The notes: generated by a model not told the origin, from the sequence alone. A stretch of 64,000 nucleotides of DNA from Chryseobacterium herbae (GCF_025154075.1 NZ_JAOAMU010000001.1:333991-397990), one strand, 5' to 3'. Numbered from the stretch's first letter, positions 1-8,688 are shown. Numbers and translations: made by a program.

Positions 1-606
1 AATTCCCTCTTCGCATGAACAGGCGAACATGGGTCCTAATGGGGTCTCAATTCTTTTCAGATCAATGATCGTCCGGCGACCTGTATTCTTAGGTGTGGTA
101 CCAATGACTTCTTTAAACCGTTCATTGAAGCCGCTTAAACTTTCATAGCCTGATTCCAGTGCCACTTCCATGATACTTTCACCGTTTTTTATTTTTTTGA
201 ATGCTTTATTCATTCTGAATTCTCTTTGAAAAGTATGAAAGGTCATTCCATGGTTTTTCAGAAACCATCGCCTGATCGTTACCGGTTCAATATTTCTTTC
301 CAGAAGATCTGCGTCTTTGATCTTTAGTGATTCATGTTGCTGTAGTTCATCCAGCAAATCCTGAATGTAACGGGGTGTTTCATTCAATTTTTCAAGCGGT
401 TTGCATATTTTACAAGGTCTGTAGCCATTTTCTATCGCTTTTTCGGTATTGATAAAAAATTCTACATTTCCTCTTTTGGGTTTTCTGGCCGTACAAGTGG
501 GCCTGCAAAATATACCCGTGGTTTTTACAGCCATCCAGTAAATGCCTTCAAATGAGGAATCTTTTTCTAAAGATGCCCGATACATTCTTTCTTCTGTAAG
601 TTTCAT
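1..606 (-). CDS. ada: Ada-type methylated-DNA repair protein/AraC regulator (partial)
   Basis: The reading frame opens with MKLTEERMYRA at 606 and runs off the left edge, so only the first 202 residues are present. Residues 34-68 carry the four-cysteine zinc site of the Ada N-terminal domain (C34 and C38 in FCRPTC, C65 and C68 in CKIC), which in Ada takes methyl groups from DNA phosphotriesters. An AraC-type helix-turn-helix follows (about 80-180), and the final visible residues resemble the start of an O6-alkylguanine methyltransferase domain. The known role is repair of alkylated DNA coupled to transcription activation. The start codon lies 5 bp beyond the stop of the PEP-mutase-like gene, so the two are very likely co-transcribed. 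The catalytic methyltransferase cysteine is outside the window. Confidence 0.9.
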   Translation of the reverse strand, partial: MKLTEERMYRASLEKDSSFEGIYWMAVKTTGIFCRPTCTARKPKRGNVEFFINTEKAIENGYRPCKICKPLEKLNETPRYIQDLLDELQQHESLKIKDADLLERNIEPVTIRRWFLKNHGMTFHTFQREFRMNKAFKKIKNGESIMEVALESGYESLSGFNERFKEVIGTTPKNTGRRTIIDLKRIETPLGPMFACSCEEGI

Positions 607-611
607 GATAT

Positions 612-1382
612 CTAAAAAATCGGAGAAAAACTTCCGGCCTCTCCAATGGCTTTTATTGCGGTTTCCAATTGACTATAAATATAACTATTTAAGAAACTTC
701 CTGATGAAATTCTTTTAACACCTAACTTTTTAAGGGTTTGAAAATCCGGAAGTTCAGGCATACACATCACACTGAATGGAAGCTTTGCCGTCTTAATAAC
801 GTTTTCAATATCCTGTACTTCGGTAATGCATGGAACAAAAATTCCATCTGCACCTACTTCCTCAATGATTTTTATACGATCTAAGGTTTCCTGTACTGCA
901 TGGTCTACAGCGAGAAGAAACGGATCTATTCTGACATTGATGAAAATATCAATATTCTGTTCTTTAAGTTGGAGAATGACTGCATTTAATTTTTCATGAA
1001 AATCATGTGTACTCAATAGTTTTCTGGTTCCATCAATGATGACGCTGTCTTCGATATTGATTCCAACGACACCAGCCTTTGCCAGTCTGGAAATGTTTAA
1101 AACAATTTCCTCCACCGTTTTTCCATAACCTCCTTCCAAATCTACGGACAAAGGAATGGTGATGGATTTCAAGGTTCTTTCAACGATATAAAAGTATTCA
1201 TCAAAGCTCATGTTTTCGCCATCCTCGTATCCCAGACTAAATGCTACCGCAGAACTCGAGGTTGCTACTGCCTGATAGCCCAGTTTTTCATATGCTCTGG
1301 CGCTTTGTACATTCCAAACATTTCCTATTAATAATAGATCATCCTGCTGATGCAGTTCTCTGAATCTCTGAATTGCTGTCAT
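612..1382 (-). CDS. Isocitrate lyase/PEP mutase family protein
   Basis: 256 residues, full length for the small ICL/PEP-mutase TIM-barrel family. Family hallmarks visible are the N-terminal GNVWNVQSAR segment, the Mg-binding SVDLEGGYG stretch near residue 80, INIEDS and NVRIDPF. The KKCGH motif of true isocitrate lyase is absent, so the substrate is not isocitrate; PEP mutase, oxaloacetate hydrolase or methylisocitrate-type C-C cleavage are possible and cannot be separated here. It is the first gene of a two-gene unit with ada (5 bp gap). It has its own promoter-like element, which overlaps the end of the upstream DUF1203 gene and is also found upstream of that gene. Confidence 0.85.
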   Translation of the reverse strand: MTAIQRFRELHQQDDLLLIGNVWNVQSARAYEKLGYQAVATSSSAVAFSLGYEDGENMSFDEYFYIVERTLKSITIPLSVDLEGGYGKTVEEIVLNISRLAKAGVVGINIEDSVIIDGTRKLLSTHDFHEKLNAVILQLKEQNIDIFINVRIDPFLLAVDHAVQETLDRIKIIEEVGADGIFVPCITEVQDIENVIKTAKLPFSVMCMPELPDFQTLKKLGVKRISSGSFLNSYIYSQLETAIKAIGEAGSFSPIF

Positions 1383-1422
1383 TTTAATTTTTTATAAAAG
1401 TAAGGTGGATCCTGTTTTTATG

Positions 1423-1448
1423 CAACCGAAAAATGGACAAGTATTTTA
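1423..1448 (-). promoter_or_regulatory. Shared promoter/operator-like element, copy 1
   Basis: A stretch of about 26 bp, 40 bp upstream of the PEP-mutase-like start codon, nearly identical to a second copy at 1957-1982 (one core mismatch). On the minus strand it reads ACTTGTCCATTTTTCGGTTG, followed by an A/T-rich -7-like segment. It overlaps the stop codon of the DUF1203 gene. The identical spacing to two different start codons suggests a promoter with an operator for a common regulator. Ada itself is a candidate regulator by proximity only. Confidence 0.6.
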
Positions 1449-1916
1449 TATTCTTTTTACAGTACAATTAAAGCATCCTGGTTTTGCATTGTGTAAATGG
1501 ATATATTCAATCTTTGGATTTTCCAGAATTTGTGAAAGTTTTTCTTTTAAAAATTTACCTTCAGAAACATCAGCAAAAATCATCATTGCCTCTTTATTAT
1601 ACCCCCGAAGTGAAAGCAATCTATGATTGAACATTACCGGAATTTCGTTGTTTTCATAAGTCTTTGTTGGTTGATTTGCCCTTACAAAAACAGGTCCATT
1701 AGCCCGATAGGGAGAATTGACATTGTGAAAATCATAGTTGAGGAGAAAAACCATTTCATCGATTTTAGCATCTTCCAAAGTAGTCCTGCAAGGAAAACCC
1801 GGGAATTTATCTACTATCATCTTTTTAATATGATTCTCTGCGAGTTCAGTTTCTGATAAATCATTCAAATATTCAAAATCTAAATGATTCAGTGCTTCAA
1901 ATTTAAAATTATTCAT
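1446..1916 (-). CDS. DUF1203-like protein
   Basis: 156 residues, soluble, without signal peptide. The pattern PCRTTLEDA, a central SPYRANGPVFV and the C-terminal HLHNAKPGCFNC matches DUF1203 as I know it; no biochemical role is established for that family. The start is MNNFKFEALN at 1916. The gene lies directly upstream of the PEP-mutase/ada unit in the same direction and has the same promoter-like element at the same distance, so the three genes probably respond to one signal, perhaps alkylation stress. Its stop codon lies inside the next unit's promoter element. Confidence 0.7.
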   Translation of the reverse strand: MNNFKFEALNHLDFEYLNDLSETELAENHIKKMIVDKFPGFPCRTTLEDAKIDEMVFLLNYDFHNVNSPYRANGPVFVRANQPTKTYENNEIPVMFNHRLLSLRGYNKEAMMIFADVSEGKFLKEKLSQILENPKIEYIHLHNAKPGCFNCTVKRI

Positions 1917-1956
1917 TTCCTTTTTTTACAAATTTAAATTGGCACCGTTTATAGTA

Positions 1957-1982
1957 CAACCGAAAAACGGACAAGTATTTTT
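1957..1982 (-). promoter_or_regulatory. Shared promoter/operator-like element, copy 2
   Basis: Second copy of the element at 1423-1448, here 40 bp upstream of the DUF1203 start codon. The core differs only by A to G within TTGTCC(A/G)TTTTTCGGTTG. The conserved block stops on both sides, so it is not a long duplication; short retained identity at a fixed distance from the start codon is what a regulatory site would leave. Confidence 0.6.
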
Positions 1983-1999
1983 TATCTCATTAAAAACAA

Positions 2000-2027
2000 A
2001 AACCTCGCAAGAAAACTCGCGGGGTTT
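2000..2027 (-). terminator. Intrinsic terminator downstream of the lipoprotein gene
   Basis: Nine-base-pair stem with one G-U pair (AAACCCCGC and GCGAGGTTT on the minus strand), followed on that strand by a T-rich run (TTTGTTTTTAA). It lies 23 bp beyond the partial carB 3' copy at 2051-2070, so it may be the original carB terminator. Confidence 0.75.
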
Positions 2028-2050
2028 GAAATATATGATCTGGTTCCGAA

Positions 2051-2070
2051 AATTACATCGTCTCCATTTT
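2051..2070. repeat. 20-bp copy of the carB 3' end (left direct repeat)
   Basis: The 20 bases here are identical, in the same orientation, to 2847-2866, which encodes the last residues of CarB and its stop codon. Identity ends abruptly at both edges. The two copies bracket 776 bp containing a lipoprotein gene and a second terminator, as expected for an insertion that regenerated the carB end. Confidence 0.85.
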
Positions 2071-2090
2071 TTCATTAACAGAGATTACTA

Positions 2091-2678
2091 TTAATCGTTC
2101 TTTACATTATTTAAGAAGTCTTGACTATTTATTAATTGCTGCACTAAATTGTCAATAGCCGGCGGTAGGAATTTTTCAAATTTAGATCCTTTCGTATTTG
2201 CTTTTCCGGTGATTAGATCAGTCCACACAACTTTCCCTTCAGTGTCAATCAATTGAAATTTAACTGTAATTTGGGGAATAAGCTGAACTGTTGAAAATCC
2301 TGAAATAGCTTCGTAATCTAATTTTTGCAATTCTGATTTTAGCGTAAAATTCTTATTATCATTACTTAATGAGATATTTTTTTCGCTAAGTCCGTTTTTT
2401 ATGGCTTCTGTCAGAATTTCTGAGACAGGCTTTTCAGCCATATACGCGCCGGACATTGTTTGGTTGTACATATTTTTCTTGTAGAAAATAACTTTGTCAT
2501 CCTGATACCCTCTTACATCCATCATAGGTTCAATCTGAACAATTTTACTGGAAGCCAATTTATTCTCAACTTTCAAATTTGATTGATAATTAATTTGCTG
2601 AACCGAATTTGATAATGCACAACTTGTCAAAGAAGTTAATGAAATACCCAAAACAAAAATTTTAAACATTGATTTCAT
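2091..2678 (-). CDS. Putative lipoprotein of unknown function
   Basis: 195 residues from the start MKSMFKIFVL at 2678. Longer in-frame starts are possible, but this one places a signal peptide at the N terminus with lipobox LTSC and lipidated C20. The mature part is a mixed alpha/beta domain: an early conserved-looking IVQIEPMMDVRG, then KNGLSEKNI and a strand-rich VKFQLIDTEGKVVW segment. That resembles the small LptE/YajG-like lipoprotein fold, but this is a guess from pattern. It probably sits in the outer or periplasmic membrane leaflet. It lies inside the segment bounded by copies of the carB 3' end, which suggests later acquisition. Confidence 0.65.
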   Translation of the reverse strand: MKSMFKIFVLGISLTSLTSCALSNSVQQINYQSNLKVENKLASSKIVQIEPMMDVRGYQDDKVIFYKKNMYNQTMSGAYMAEKPVSEILTEAIKNGLSEKNISLSNDNKNFTLKSELQKLDYEAISGFSTVQLIPQITVKFQLIDTEGKVVWTDLITGKANTKGSKFEKFLPPAIDNLVQQLINSQDFLNNVKND

Positions 2679-2791
2679 TGATTTTTTCTGTATTATTTTA
2701 TTATTTTTAATAGGGTGCAAATTTACATATTTTATCGATTTCATACTGCTTTTCCATCTAATTAACACTCAAAAATTTATCAATTAAAAAC

Positions 2792-2830
2792 AAAAAAGCC
2801 CTTTAAATTTTACATTTAAAGCGCTTTTTT
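2792..2830 (-). terminator. carB intrinsic terminator
   Basis: Long stem with one internal C-C mismatch (AAAAAAGC-CCTTTAAA against TTTAAAG-CGCTTTTTT), 18 bp past the carB stop, with T-runs on both sides so it can act in both directions. It ends the pyrB-carA-carB operon. Confidence 0.85.
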
Positions 2831-2846
2831 AAATTATTTTTTTTTG

Positions 2847-2866
2847 AATTACATCGTCTCCATTTT
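2847..2866. repeat. carB 3' end, right direct repeat
   Basis: The genuine carB terminus (codes for the METM end and stop), identical over 20 bp to 2051-2070. See that entry. Confidence 0.85.
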
Positions 2867-5800
2867 GAAACTCATGCTTTCAATTACTTTCAGGATGGCT
2901 TCTACTGTGTCCATGGATGTTAAACAAGGAACGCCGTTTTCCACACTCATTCTTCTGATCTGGAATCCGTCTCGTTCTACCTGCTTACCTTTGGTCATCG
3001 TATTCACAACATACTGCACTTTTCCTTTCTGGATCAGGTCGATCAGGTTGACATCATCTTCTCCGATTTTATATCCGATTTTACAAGGGATTCCTTGTTC
3101 TCCGAAGAATTTAGCCGTTCCTTCCGTTGCCCAGATTCTGAAACCAACTTCATGAAATCTTGCCGCAAGATCTGCAGCTTCCTGCTTGTGTTTATCAGCA
3201 ACTGTGAACAAAATTGAACCGTGCATCGGAACTTTTCTTCCTGCCGCGATTAATCCTTTGTAAAGTGCTTTCTCCAATGTGGTGTCTTTCCCCATTACTT
3301 CTCCTGTAGACTTCATTTCTGGTCCCAGAGAGATATCAACTTTCGTCAGTTTTGAGAAAGAGAATACGGGAACTTTTACAAAGACTCCTTCTTTATTTGG
3401 AACTAGTCCGTTTTTGTACCCTAAATCTGTCAACTTCTGGCCTAAGATCGCTTTTGTTGCTAAGTTCGCCATAGGAACTTCAGTGATTTTAGACAGGAAA
3501 GGGACTGTTCTTGATGAACGTGGATTCACTTCGATCACATATACGTTTCCTTCGAAAAGAACGTACTGGATATTCATTAAACCAATCACATTCAATCCTT
3601 TTGCCAGTCTCTGGGTATAATCTACCAGGGTATCGATTTCCTCCTGCGAAACATTCTGAGGCGGATACACTGCAATAGAGTCTCCGGAGTGAACTCCCGC
3701 TCTTTCAATGTGTTCCATAATCCCAGGGATAATTACTGTTTCACCATCGCAGATTGCATCTACTTCCACTTCTTTTCCGGTAATGTAACGGTCTACCAAA
3801 ACCGGGTGTTCCGGGCTTGCATCTACCGCAAATTCCATATAGTGAGCCAATTCGCTTTCTGTGTACACAATTTCCATGGCTCTACCTCCCAGTACATAAC
3901 TTGGACGAACCAAAACCGGATAACCGATCTCGTTGGCAATTTTTATCGCTTCTTCTTTTGATGTTGACGTTTTTCCTAAAGGCTGTGGAATTCCCATTTC
4001 CTGAAGGGCTTTTTCAAACTTATCTCTGTTTTCTGCTCTGTCTAGATCTTCCAGTGAAGTTCCCAGAATTTTCACTCCGTAACTTGCCAGTTTGTCCGCT
4101 AAGTTGATTGCGGTCTGACCTCCGAACTGAACCACTACTCCCATTGGTTTTTCAAGATCAATAATGCTCATTACATCTTCTTCCGTTAAAGGTTCAAAGT
4201 ATAATTTATCTGAAATTGAGAAATCCGTAGAAACCGTTTCAGGGTTGTTATTGATGATAATCGCTTCGTAACCTAATTCTTTGATGGCCCAAACCGAGTG
4301 AACTGTTGCGTAGTCAAACTCAACTCCCTGACCAATTCTGATAGGTCCTGAACCTAAAACGATTACTTTTTCTTTATCAGTTACAACACTTTCATTTTCT
4401 TCTTCATAAGTTCCGTAGAAATAAGGAGTTTCGCTTTCAAATTCCGCCGCACATGTGTCTACCATTTTGTAAACCGGTATCACGCCATTTTCTTTTCTGA
4501 AATTGTAAACTTCTCTCTGAGAAGATTCCCATAAGTGAGCGATATTCTGATCTGAGAATCCTAATTTTTTAGCCTGAATTAAAGTTTCTTTGTCGAATTT
4601 ATTTGCCGCGATTACTTTTTCAAAGTCAACAAGTTTCTTTAATTTCCAGATGAAGAATTTATCAATCTTACTCCATTCTACAATTTGTTCCCAATCGTAA
4701 CCTCTTCTTAAAGCGTCACAAATAATGAACAGTCTTTCGTCATCACAAACTCTGATTCTTCTTTCGATATCTTCTGGTGTTAACGCTGCAGCCTGTTTTG
4801 TTTTTAATCCTAAATGTCTTAAACCGGTTTCTAAAGAACGAACGGCTTTCTGTAAAGATTCCTCGAAGTTTCTTCCGATAGCCATTACTTCTCCGGTCGC
4901 TTTCATCTGTGTAGACAGTCTTCTGTCTGCCGTTTCGAATTTATCAAACGGGAATCTAGGGAATTTCGTTACCACATAGTCAAGGGCAGGCTCAAAACAT
5001 GCGTATGTTTTTCCTGTCACAGGGTTCATGATCTCGTCAAGCGTTAAACCTACCGCGATCTTTGCTGCAATTTTCGCGATCGGATATCCTGTCGCCTTAC
5101 TTGCCAATGCTGATGAACGGGAAACTCTAGGGTTCACCTCGATGATATAGTAGTTGAATGAGTGCGGGTCTAAAGCCAGCTGTACATTACATCCACCTTC
5201 AATTCCCAAGGCTCTGATGATCTTTAGGGAAGCATTTCTCAGTAACTGATATTCTCTGTCAGAAAGTGTCTGAGAAGGTGCCACTACGATGGAATCTCCC
5301 GTGTGAACTCCTACCGGATCAATATTTTCCATGTTACAAACCACAATCGCGTTGTCGTTCGCATCACGCATTACTTCGTATTCAATTTCTTTGAAACCTG
5401 CAATTGATCTTTCGATAAGACATTGCGTCACCGGACTGTATTTTAATCCTAGTTCAGCAATCTCCTTCAATTCAGCTTCCGTAGAGGCAATACCTCCTCC
5501 TGTTCCTCCCATCGTAAAGGCAGGACGAACAATCACCGGATATCCAATCTGTTCAGCAAAACGGATTGCTCCTTCTACTGTATTTACGATATCTGATTCA
5601 GGAACCGGTTCGTTAAGCTCTCTCATCAGCTCACGGAAAAGATCTCTGTCTTCCGCTCTGTTGATCGCAGAAAGTGTAGTTCCCAAAACTTCCACTTTAC
5701 ATTCTTCAAGAATTCCTGATTTTTCCAGTTCTACCGCCATATTCAGACCTGTCTGACCTCCAAGCGTTGGTAGCAAAGCATCCGGACGTTCTTTTCTGAT

Positions 5801-6028
5801 GATGTGGCTTACAAACTGAAGTGAAATCGGCTCGATATATACTTTATCTGCGATTTCTACATCCGTCATAATCGTCGCAGGATTTGAATTAATCAAAATC
5901 ACCTTGTAGCCTTCTTCTCTCAAAGACAGACAAGCCTGCGTTCCTGCGTAATCAAATTCAGCTGCCTGCCCGATGATGATGGGCCCTGAACCGATTACTA
6001 AAATTGTTTTTATATCGTTTCTTTTCAT
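2849..6028 (-). CDS. carB: Carbamoyl-phosphate synthase large subunit
   Basis: 1059 residues from the ATG at 6028 ([11 protein letters not shown]); an in-frame TTG further upstream is less likely. Two homologous ATP-grasp halves are visible, each opening with a glycine loop ([18 protein letters not shown] near the start, [17 protein letters not shown] in the middle) and carrying EVNPR motifs; a C-terminal MGS-like allosteric domain follows. With CarA it makes carbamoyl phosphate from bicarbonate, glutamine and two ATP, in the cytoplasm. It is the last gene of pyrB-carA-(four-helix bundle)-carB. The product feeds both PyrB and the ArgF' enzyme encoded in the neighbouring cluster. Length is normal for the family. 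Confidence 0.98.
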   Translation of the reverse strand: MKRNDIKTILVIGSGPIIIGQAAEFDYAGTQACLSLREEGYKVILINSNPATIMTDVEIADKVYIEPISLQFVSHIIRKERPDALLPTLGGQTGLNMAVELEKSGILEECKVEVLGTTLSAINRAEDRDLFRELMRELNEPVPESDIVNTVEGAIRFAEQIGYPVIVRPAFTMGGTGGGIASTEAELKEIAELGLKYSPVTQCLIERSIAGFKEIEYEVMRDANDNAIVVCNMENIDPVGVHTGDSIVVAPSQTLSDREYQLLRNASLKIIRALGIEGGCNVQLALDPHSFNYYIIEVNPRVSRSSALASKATGYPIAKIAAKIAVGLTLDEIMNPVTGKTYACFEPALDYVVTKFPRFPFDKFETADRRLSTQMKATGEVMAIGRNFEESLQKAVRSLETGLRHLGLKTKQAAALTPEDIERRIRVCDDERLFIICDALRRGYDWEQIVEWSKIDKFFIWKLKKLVDFEKVIAANKFDKETLIQAKKLGFSDQNIAHLWESSQREVYNFRKENGVIPVYKMVDTCAAEFESETPYFYGTYEEENESVVTDKEKVIVLGSGPIRIGQGVEFDYATVHSVWAIKELGYEAIIINNNPETVSTDFSISDKLYFEPLTEEDVMSIIDLEKPMGVVVQFGGQTAINLADKLASYGVKILGTSLEDLDRAENRDKFEKALQEMGIPQPLGKTSTSKEEAIKIANEIGYPVLVRPSYVLGGRAMEIVYTESELAHYMEFAVDASPEHPVLVDRYITGKEVEVDAICDGETVIIPGIMEHIERAGVHSGDSIAVYPPQNVSQEEIDTLVDYTQRLAKGLNVIGLMNIQYVLFEGNVYVIEVNPRSSRTVPFLSKITEVPMANLATKAILGQKLTDLGYKNGLVPNKEGVFVKVPVFSFSKLTKVDISLGPEMKSTGEVMGKDTTLEKALYKGLIAAGRKVPMHGSILFTVADKHKQEAADLAARFHEVGFRIWATEGTAKFFGEQGIPCKIGYKIGEDDVNLIDLIQKGKVQYVVNTMTKGKQVERDGFQIRRMSVENGVPCLTSMDTVEAILKVIESMSFKMETM

Positions 6029-6030
6029 AG

Positions 6031-6072
6031 GTTTAAAATGTAACAATTTATCAATCTAACAGTGTAACAATG
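6031..6072. repeat. Degenerate octamer word repeat, left flank of the four-helix-bundle gene
   Basis: Words GTAACAAT, TTATCAAT, CTAACAGT, GTAACAAT follow each other with period 8. The outer part (TTTAAAATGTAACAATTTA) matches in inverted orientation the sequence at 6447-6468, so the four-helix-bundle gene lies between inverted arms. Confidence 0.6.
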
Positions 6073-6073
6073 T

Positions 6074-6436
6074 TTACAAACCGTTTTCCTTTGATAAACT
6101 TGTGCTTAAAATTTTATAAATAATTTTCCCAATTTCTATGATCTGTGCTTCCAACTTATCTTCAAAAGGATAATTTTTGGAGTGTTTGCACAGATATAAC
6201 CAATATTTTGTTTCTTCAAGTTCTTTGGCAGCAATTTTTATTTTATTCACAAAATCTTTTTTACTGTAGGGATTCTGTGCTTCAAAAGAATTGGCACCAA
6301 TACTAGTTCCTGAACGTAATAACTGTTTAGCAATGACAAATTTCTTATTCTGCTCCAATAATTCGCAAAACTCAATAATATCTAAAGAGAATTTTACGGT
6401 TTTTCCAATTAAAGGATTGTTTTCGAAATTGATCAT
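6074..6436 (-). CDS. Four-helix-bundle protein (S23/23S-rRNA intervening-sequence family)
   Basis: 120 residues, almost entirely helical. The pattern FCELLEQNKKFVIAKQLLRSG, TSIGANSFEA and KELEETKYWLYL is typical of the four-helix-bundle family first seen in 23S rRNA intervening sequences; the Avd accessory protein of diversity-generating retroelements has a related fold. The molecular role is not established. It interrupts the carA-carB pair (10 bp after the carA stop, 45 bp before carB) on the same strand and is flanked by inverted word repeats, so it looks like an inserted cassette co-transcribed with the pyr operon rather than a pyrimidine enzyme. Confidence 0.85.
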   Translation of the reverse strand: MINFENNPLIGKTVKFSLDIIEFCELLEQNKKFVIAKQLLRSGTSIGANSFEAQNPYSKKDFVNKIKIAAKELEETKYWLYLCKHSKNYPFEDKLEAQIIEIGKIIYKILSTSLSKENGL

Positions 6437-6439
6437 TTA

Positions 6440-6470
6440 ATTATTGTTAAACTGTTACATTTTTAAATTG
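6440..6470. repeat. Word repeat, right flank of the four-helix-bundle gene
   Basis: Contains TTGTTAA, CTGTTACA, TTTTTAAA words; the reverse complement matches 6031-6050. It overlaps the carA 3' end, so the last codons of carA (QFKNVTV and stop) are written by the repeat arm. Confidence 0.55.
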
Positions 6471-7529
6471 GTACATTAAATTGATGAACTCATCAAATAA
6501 GTAGTTCGCGTCTTCAGGCCCCGGGCTTGCTTCCGGGTGGTACTGAACGGAGAAGCAAGGGTGGATCTTGTGTTTAAGACCTTCGTTGGTTCTGTCGTTT
6601 AGGGCGATGTGAGTTTCGATTAGATCTGTATCTTTAAGACTTTCCTGATCTACTGCATAGCCGTGGTTTTGAGAAGTAATGGACACTTTGTTTTTCTCAA
6701 GATCCAGTACAGGGTGGTTTCCTCCTCTGTGTCCGAATTTTAACTTGAAAGTTTTCGCTCCACATGCTAGACCGATCAACTGATGTCCTAAACAGATTCC
6801 GAAGATCGGAACTTTTCCTAGTAATCCGCGGATCATTTCTAATGCTTTAGGGTTGTCTTCAGGGTCACCAGGACCATTTGAAAGCATAATTCCATCCGGA
6901 TCCATTAGCAAAATCTCTTCTGCTGTGGTGTCGTGGGAAACTACAGTGATGTCGCAGTTTCTTTGAGACAGCTCTCTGATAATTCCTAATTTGGAACCAA
7001 AATCCACTAAAACAACTTTCAGTCCTCTTCCCGGATTGGCGTAAGCTGTTTTTGTAGAAACTGCTGCCACCTGATTGGTTGGGAAGTTAGTCCCTTTTAA
7101 TTCTGTAACAACTTCGTTTTCATCAGCTTCAACGTTTACAATTTTTCCTTTCACAACTCCTGAATTACGTAGAATTCTGGTCAGTCTTCTGGTGTCGATT
7201 CCGGAAATTCCTGAAAGGTTTTTCTTTTTAAATAATTCCTCTAAAGTCATCTGAGTACGGAAATTGGAAGGAAGATCGCAAACTTCTTTTACGATAAGTC
7301 CTTTAATAGCAGGCTCGATGCTTTCATAATCATCACGGTTAATACCATAATTTCCGATAAGCGGATAGGTCATGCAAACAATCTGACCGCAGTATGACGG
7401 ATCGGAGATCAACTCCTGATACCCTGTCATTCCGGTATTGAAAACTACTTCTCCGGCAGTTTCCAATTCTGCTCCGAAACCTTCTCCATGAAACACTTCA
7501 CCGGACTCCAGTATTAATTTTTTCTTCAT
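6447..7529 (-). CDS. carA: Carbamoyl-phosphate synthase small subunit (glutaminase)
   Basis: 360 residues. The N-terminal CPSase small-chain domain (GEVFHGEGFGA) is followed by a class I glutamine amidotransferase with nucleophile C246 in FGICLGHQ and the His-Glu pair in QYHPEASPGP. It releases ammonia from glutamine and channels it to CarB. The C-terminal tail QFKNVTV lies in a repeat arm and is probably not ancestral. It follows pyrB after 144 bp of word-repeat sequence with no clear terminator, so transcription from the pyrB promoter could continue into it. Confidence 0.98.
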   Translation of the reverse strand: MKKKLILESGEVFHGEGFGAELETAGEVVFNTGMTGYQELISDPSYCGQIVCMTYPLIGNYGINRDDYESIEPAIKGLIVKEVCDLPSNFRTQMTLEELFKKKNLSGISGIDTRRLTRILRNSGVVKGKIVNVEADENEVVTELKGTNFPTNQVAAVSTKTAYANPGRGLKVVLVDFGSKLGIIRELSQRNCDITVVSHDTTAEEILLMDPDGIMLSNGPGDPEDNPKALEMIRGLLGKVPIFGICLGHQLIGLACGAKTFKLKFGHRGGNHPVLDLEKNKVSITSQNHGYAVDQESLKDTDLIETHIALNDRTNEGLKHKIHPCFSVQYHPEASPGPEDANYLFDEFINLMYQFKNVTV

Positions 7530-7539
7530 TTTTAAAAAT

Positions 7540-7673
7540 TAGATATTAGATTTAAGAAGTTAGAAGTTAGACTTCCTCTTTCTGTTTTATTTTTTTCTTT
7601 TAAACCACCCCATCAAAGGGAGGCAATTTTTTTTATTTTCAAGACCCGGAACCCGAATCTCAAAACTCGTTAC
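7540..7673. repeat. Convergent heptamer pair between pyrB and carA
   Basis: Left arm 7540-7573 reads TTAGATA, TTAGATT, AAGAAGT, TAGAAGT (G-type words on the + strand). Right arm 7642-7673 reads GACCCGG, AACCCGA, ATCTCAAA, ACTCGTTA (C-type words). Between them is pyrimidine-rich filler with a weak CCACCCC/GGGAGG inverted match. The 144-bp gap holds nothing else. Confidence 0.6.
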
Positions 7674-8564
7674 CTATTTAAAGGTGTACCCTTCTTTTTC
7701 CAGTGCTTCTTTCAGAATCGCCATTCTTGCGAAGACTCCGTTCTGCATCTGTTTGAACACTCTTGAACGATCGCATTCCACCAGATCGGTATCTATTTCA
7801 ACCCCTCTGTTGATGGGTGCGGGATGCATGATGATCGCTTCTTTTTTCATTGCTTTTTCTCTGTCTTTCGTCAAACCGTATTTTCTGTGGTATTCAGAAG
7901 CGGTGTAACTCATTTTTGCATCGTGTCTTTCGTGCTGGATTCTTAACAGCATCAGAACATCTACTTCAGCGATCAGCTGATCAACCGGTAAATAGGTTCC
8001 GTTGATTAAAGCTCCTTCATCAAACCAGTGTTCAGGTCCTGAGAAATATACTTTAGCGCCTAATCTTCTCAATGCTTCAGCATTTGAATTGGCCACACGG
8101 CTGTGTTTTACATCTCCTACAATTCCTATTTTCAGTCCTTCAAATTTTCCAAATTCCTGATAGATGGTCATCAGATCCAGCATACATTGGGAAGGATGAT
8201 TTCCTGTTCCATCTCCTCCGTTGATCATCGGAATTTTGATATTGCTCAATTCTTCAAAATATCTGTCTTTCTTATCTCTGATTACTACCAGATTCACTCC
8301 CAGGCTTTCAATAGTTTTTACAGTATCGTAAAGACTCTCCCCTTTGTTTACAGAACTGTGGGAAGCATCAAAAGGTACTACCTGCAGACCCAGTTTTCTT
8401 TCTGCGATGTCAAAGCTTGTCTTTGTTCTTGTACTGTCTTCAAAGAAAAGATTTGAGCAGAAAATTTCTCCTTCAATTTTTGCAGTTTTCCCGTTGGCAA
8501 AAGCCAGTGCTTCGGTCAGTATACTGTTGATTCTCTCTGTACTTAGTTCTGTAATCGTAAACAT
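7674..8564 (-). CDS. pyrB: Aspartate carbamoyltransferase catalytic subunit
   Basis: 296 residues. The carbamoyl-phosphate loop S44-T45-R46-T47 (DSTRTKTSF) and the ATCase signature are present; the domain closing [11 protein letters not shown] matches the family. It joins carbamoyl phosphate and aspartate, the first committed step of UMP synthesis. No pyrI regulatory subunit follows. The start [10 protein letters not shown] at 8564 is 20 bp beyond the leader terminator. Upstream lies a roughly 120-nt leader with a promoter, small ORF and terminator, so expression is likely set by attenuation. Confidence 0.97.
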   Translation of the reverse strand: MFTITELSTERINSILTEALAFANGKTAKIEGEIFCSNLFFEDSTRTKTSFDIAERKLGLQVVPFDASHSSVNKGESLYDTVKTIESLGVNLVVIRDKKDRYFEELSNIKIPMINGGDGTGNHPSQCMLDLMTIYQEFGKFEGLKIGIVGDVKHSRVANSNAEALRRLGAKVYFSGPEHWFDEGALINGTYLPVDQLIAEVDVLMLLRIQHERHDAKMSYTASEYHRKYGLTKDREKAMKKEAIIMHPAPINRGVEIDTDLVECDRSRVFKQMQNGVFARMAILKEALEKEGYTFK

Positions 8565-8584
8565 AATTCTTATTTTTTGAGCAT

Positions 8585-8612
8585 AAAAAAAGCGAAGACA
8601 GGATCTTCGCTT
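8585..8612 (-). terminator. Intrinsic terminator in the pyrB leader (attenuator)
   Basis: A perfect 9-bp stem (AAGCGAAGA, loop TCCTG, TCTTCGCTT on the minus strand) is followed by seven T residues, 20 bp upstream of the pyrB start codon. No minus-strand gene other than the small leader ORF lies upstream for it to terminate. The ascending arm overlaps the leader ORF stop codon (8611-8613), so a ribosome at that stop would prevent the hairpin from forming. This is the geometry of transcription attenuation. Confidence 0.8.
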
Positions 8613-8682
8613 AATAACAATAAATATCGTAAAGGGCGCTTTCGCCCGGTAAATCTAATGATATAAACACTCTTTTATTCAT
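8611..8682 (-). CDS. Predicted 23-residue pyr leader peptide
   Basis: A short ORF begins [12 protein letters not shown] and ends LYDIYCY followed by TAA, filling the leader between the promoter and the terminator. Its final third is written by a U-rich RNA stretch (UUUACGAUAUUUAUUGUUAUUAA), which would slow RNA polymerase when UTP is scarce. The stop codon overlaps the terminator's ascending arm. This mirrors the enterobacterial pyrBI leader logic, but the peptide is unrelated in sequence. The ATG is only about 6 nt after the -7 motif, so the leader would be nearly leaderless. Translation is inferred only. Confidence 0.5.
   Translation of the reverse strand: MNKRVFISLDLPGESALYDIYCY
8634..8647 (-). 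promoter_or_regulatory. GC-only hairpin in the pyrB leader (possible pause site)
   Basis: GGGCG-AAAG-CGCCC on the minus strand: five G-C pairs and a 4-nt loop, immediately before the U-rich stretch. In pyrBI attenuators a hairpin placed before a U-tract stabilises UTP-sensitive pausing; the arrangement here is the same. Confidence 0.55.
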
Positions 8683-8688
8683 TAGGTG

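Noticed and set aside
612..1382. Isocitrate lyase of the glyoxylate shunt to match the acetate genes
   Set aside because: Too short and lacks the KKCGH catalytic motif; belongs to the PEP-mutase-like branch.
5331..5756. 141-residue + strand ORF
   Set aside because: Lies wholly antisense to carB in a well-conserved coding region; the translation has no family pattern.
8611..8682. PyrR-regulated leader or riboswitch before pyrB
   Set aside because: No pyrR gene or PyrR-binding loop recognised in the window; features fit translation-coupled attenuation better.
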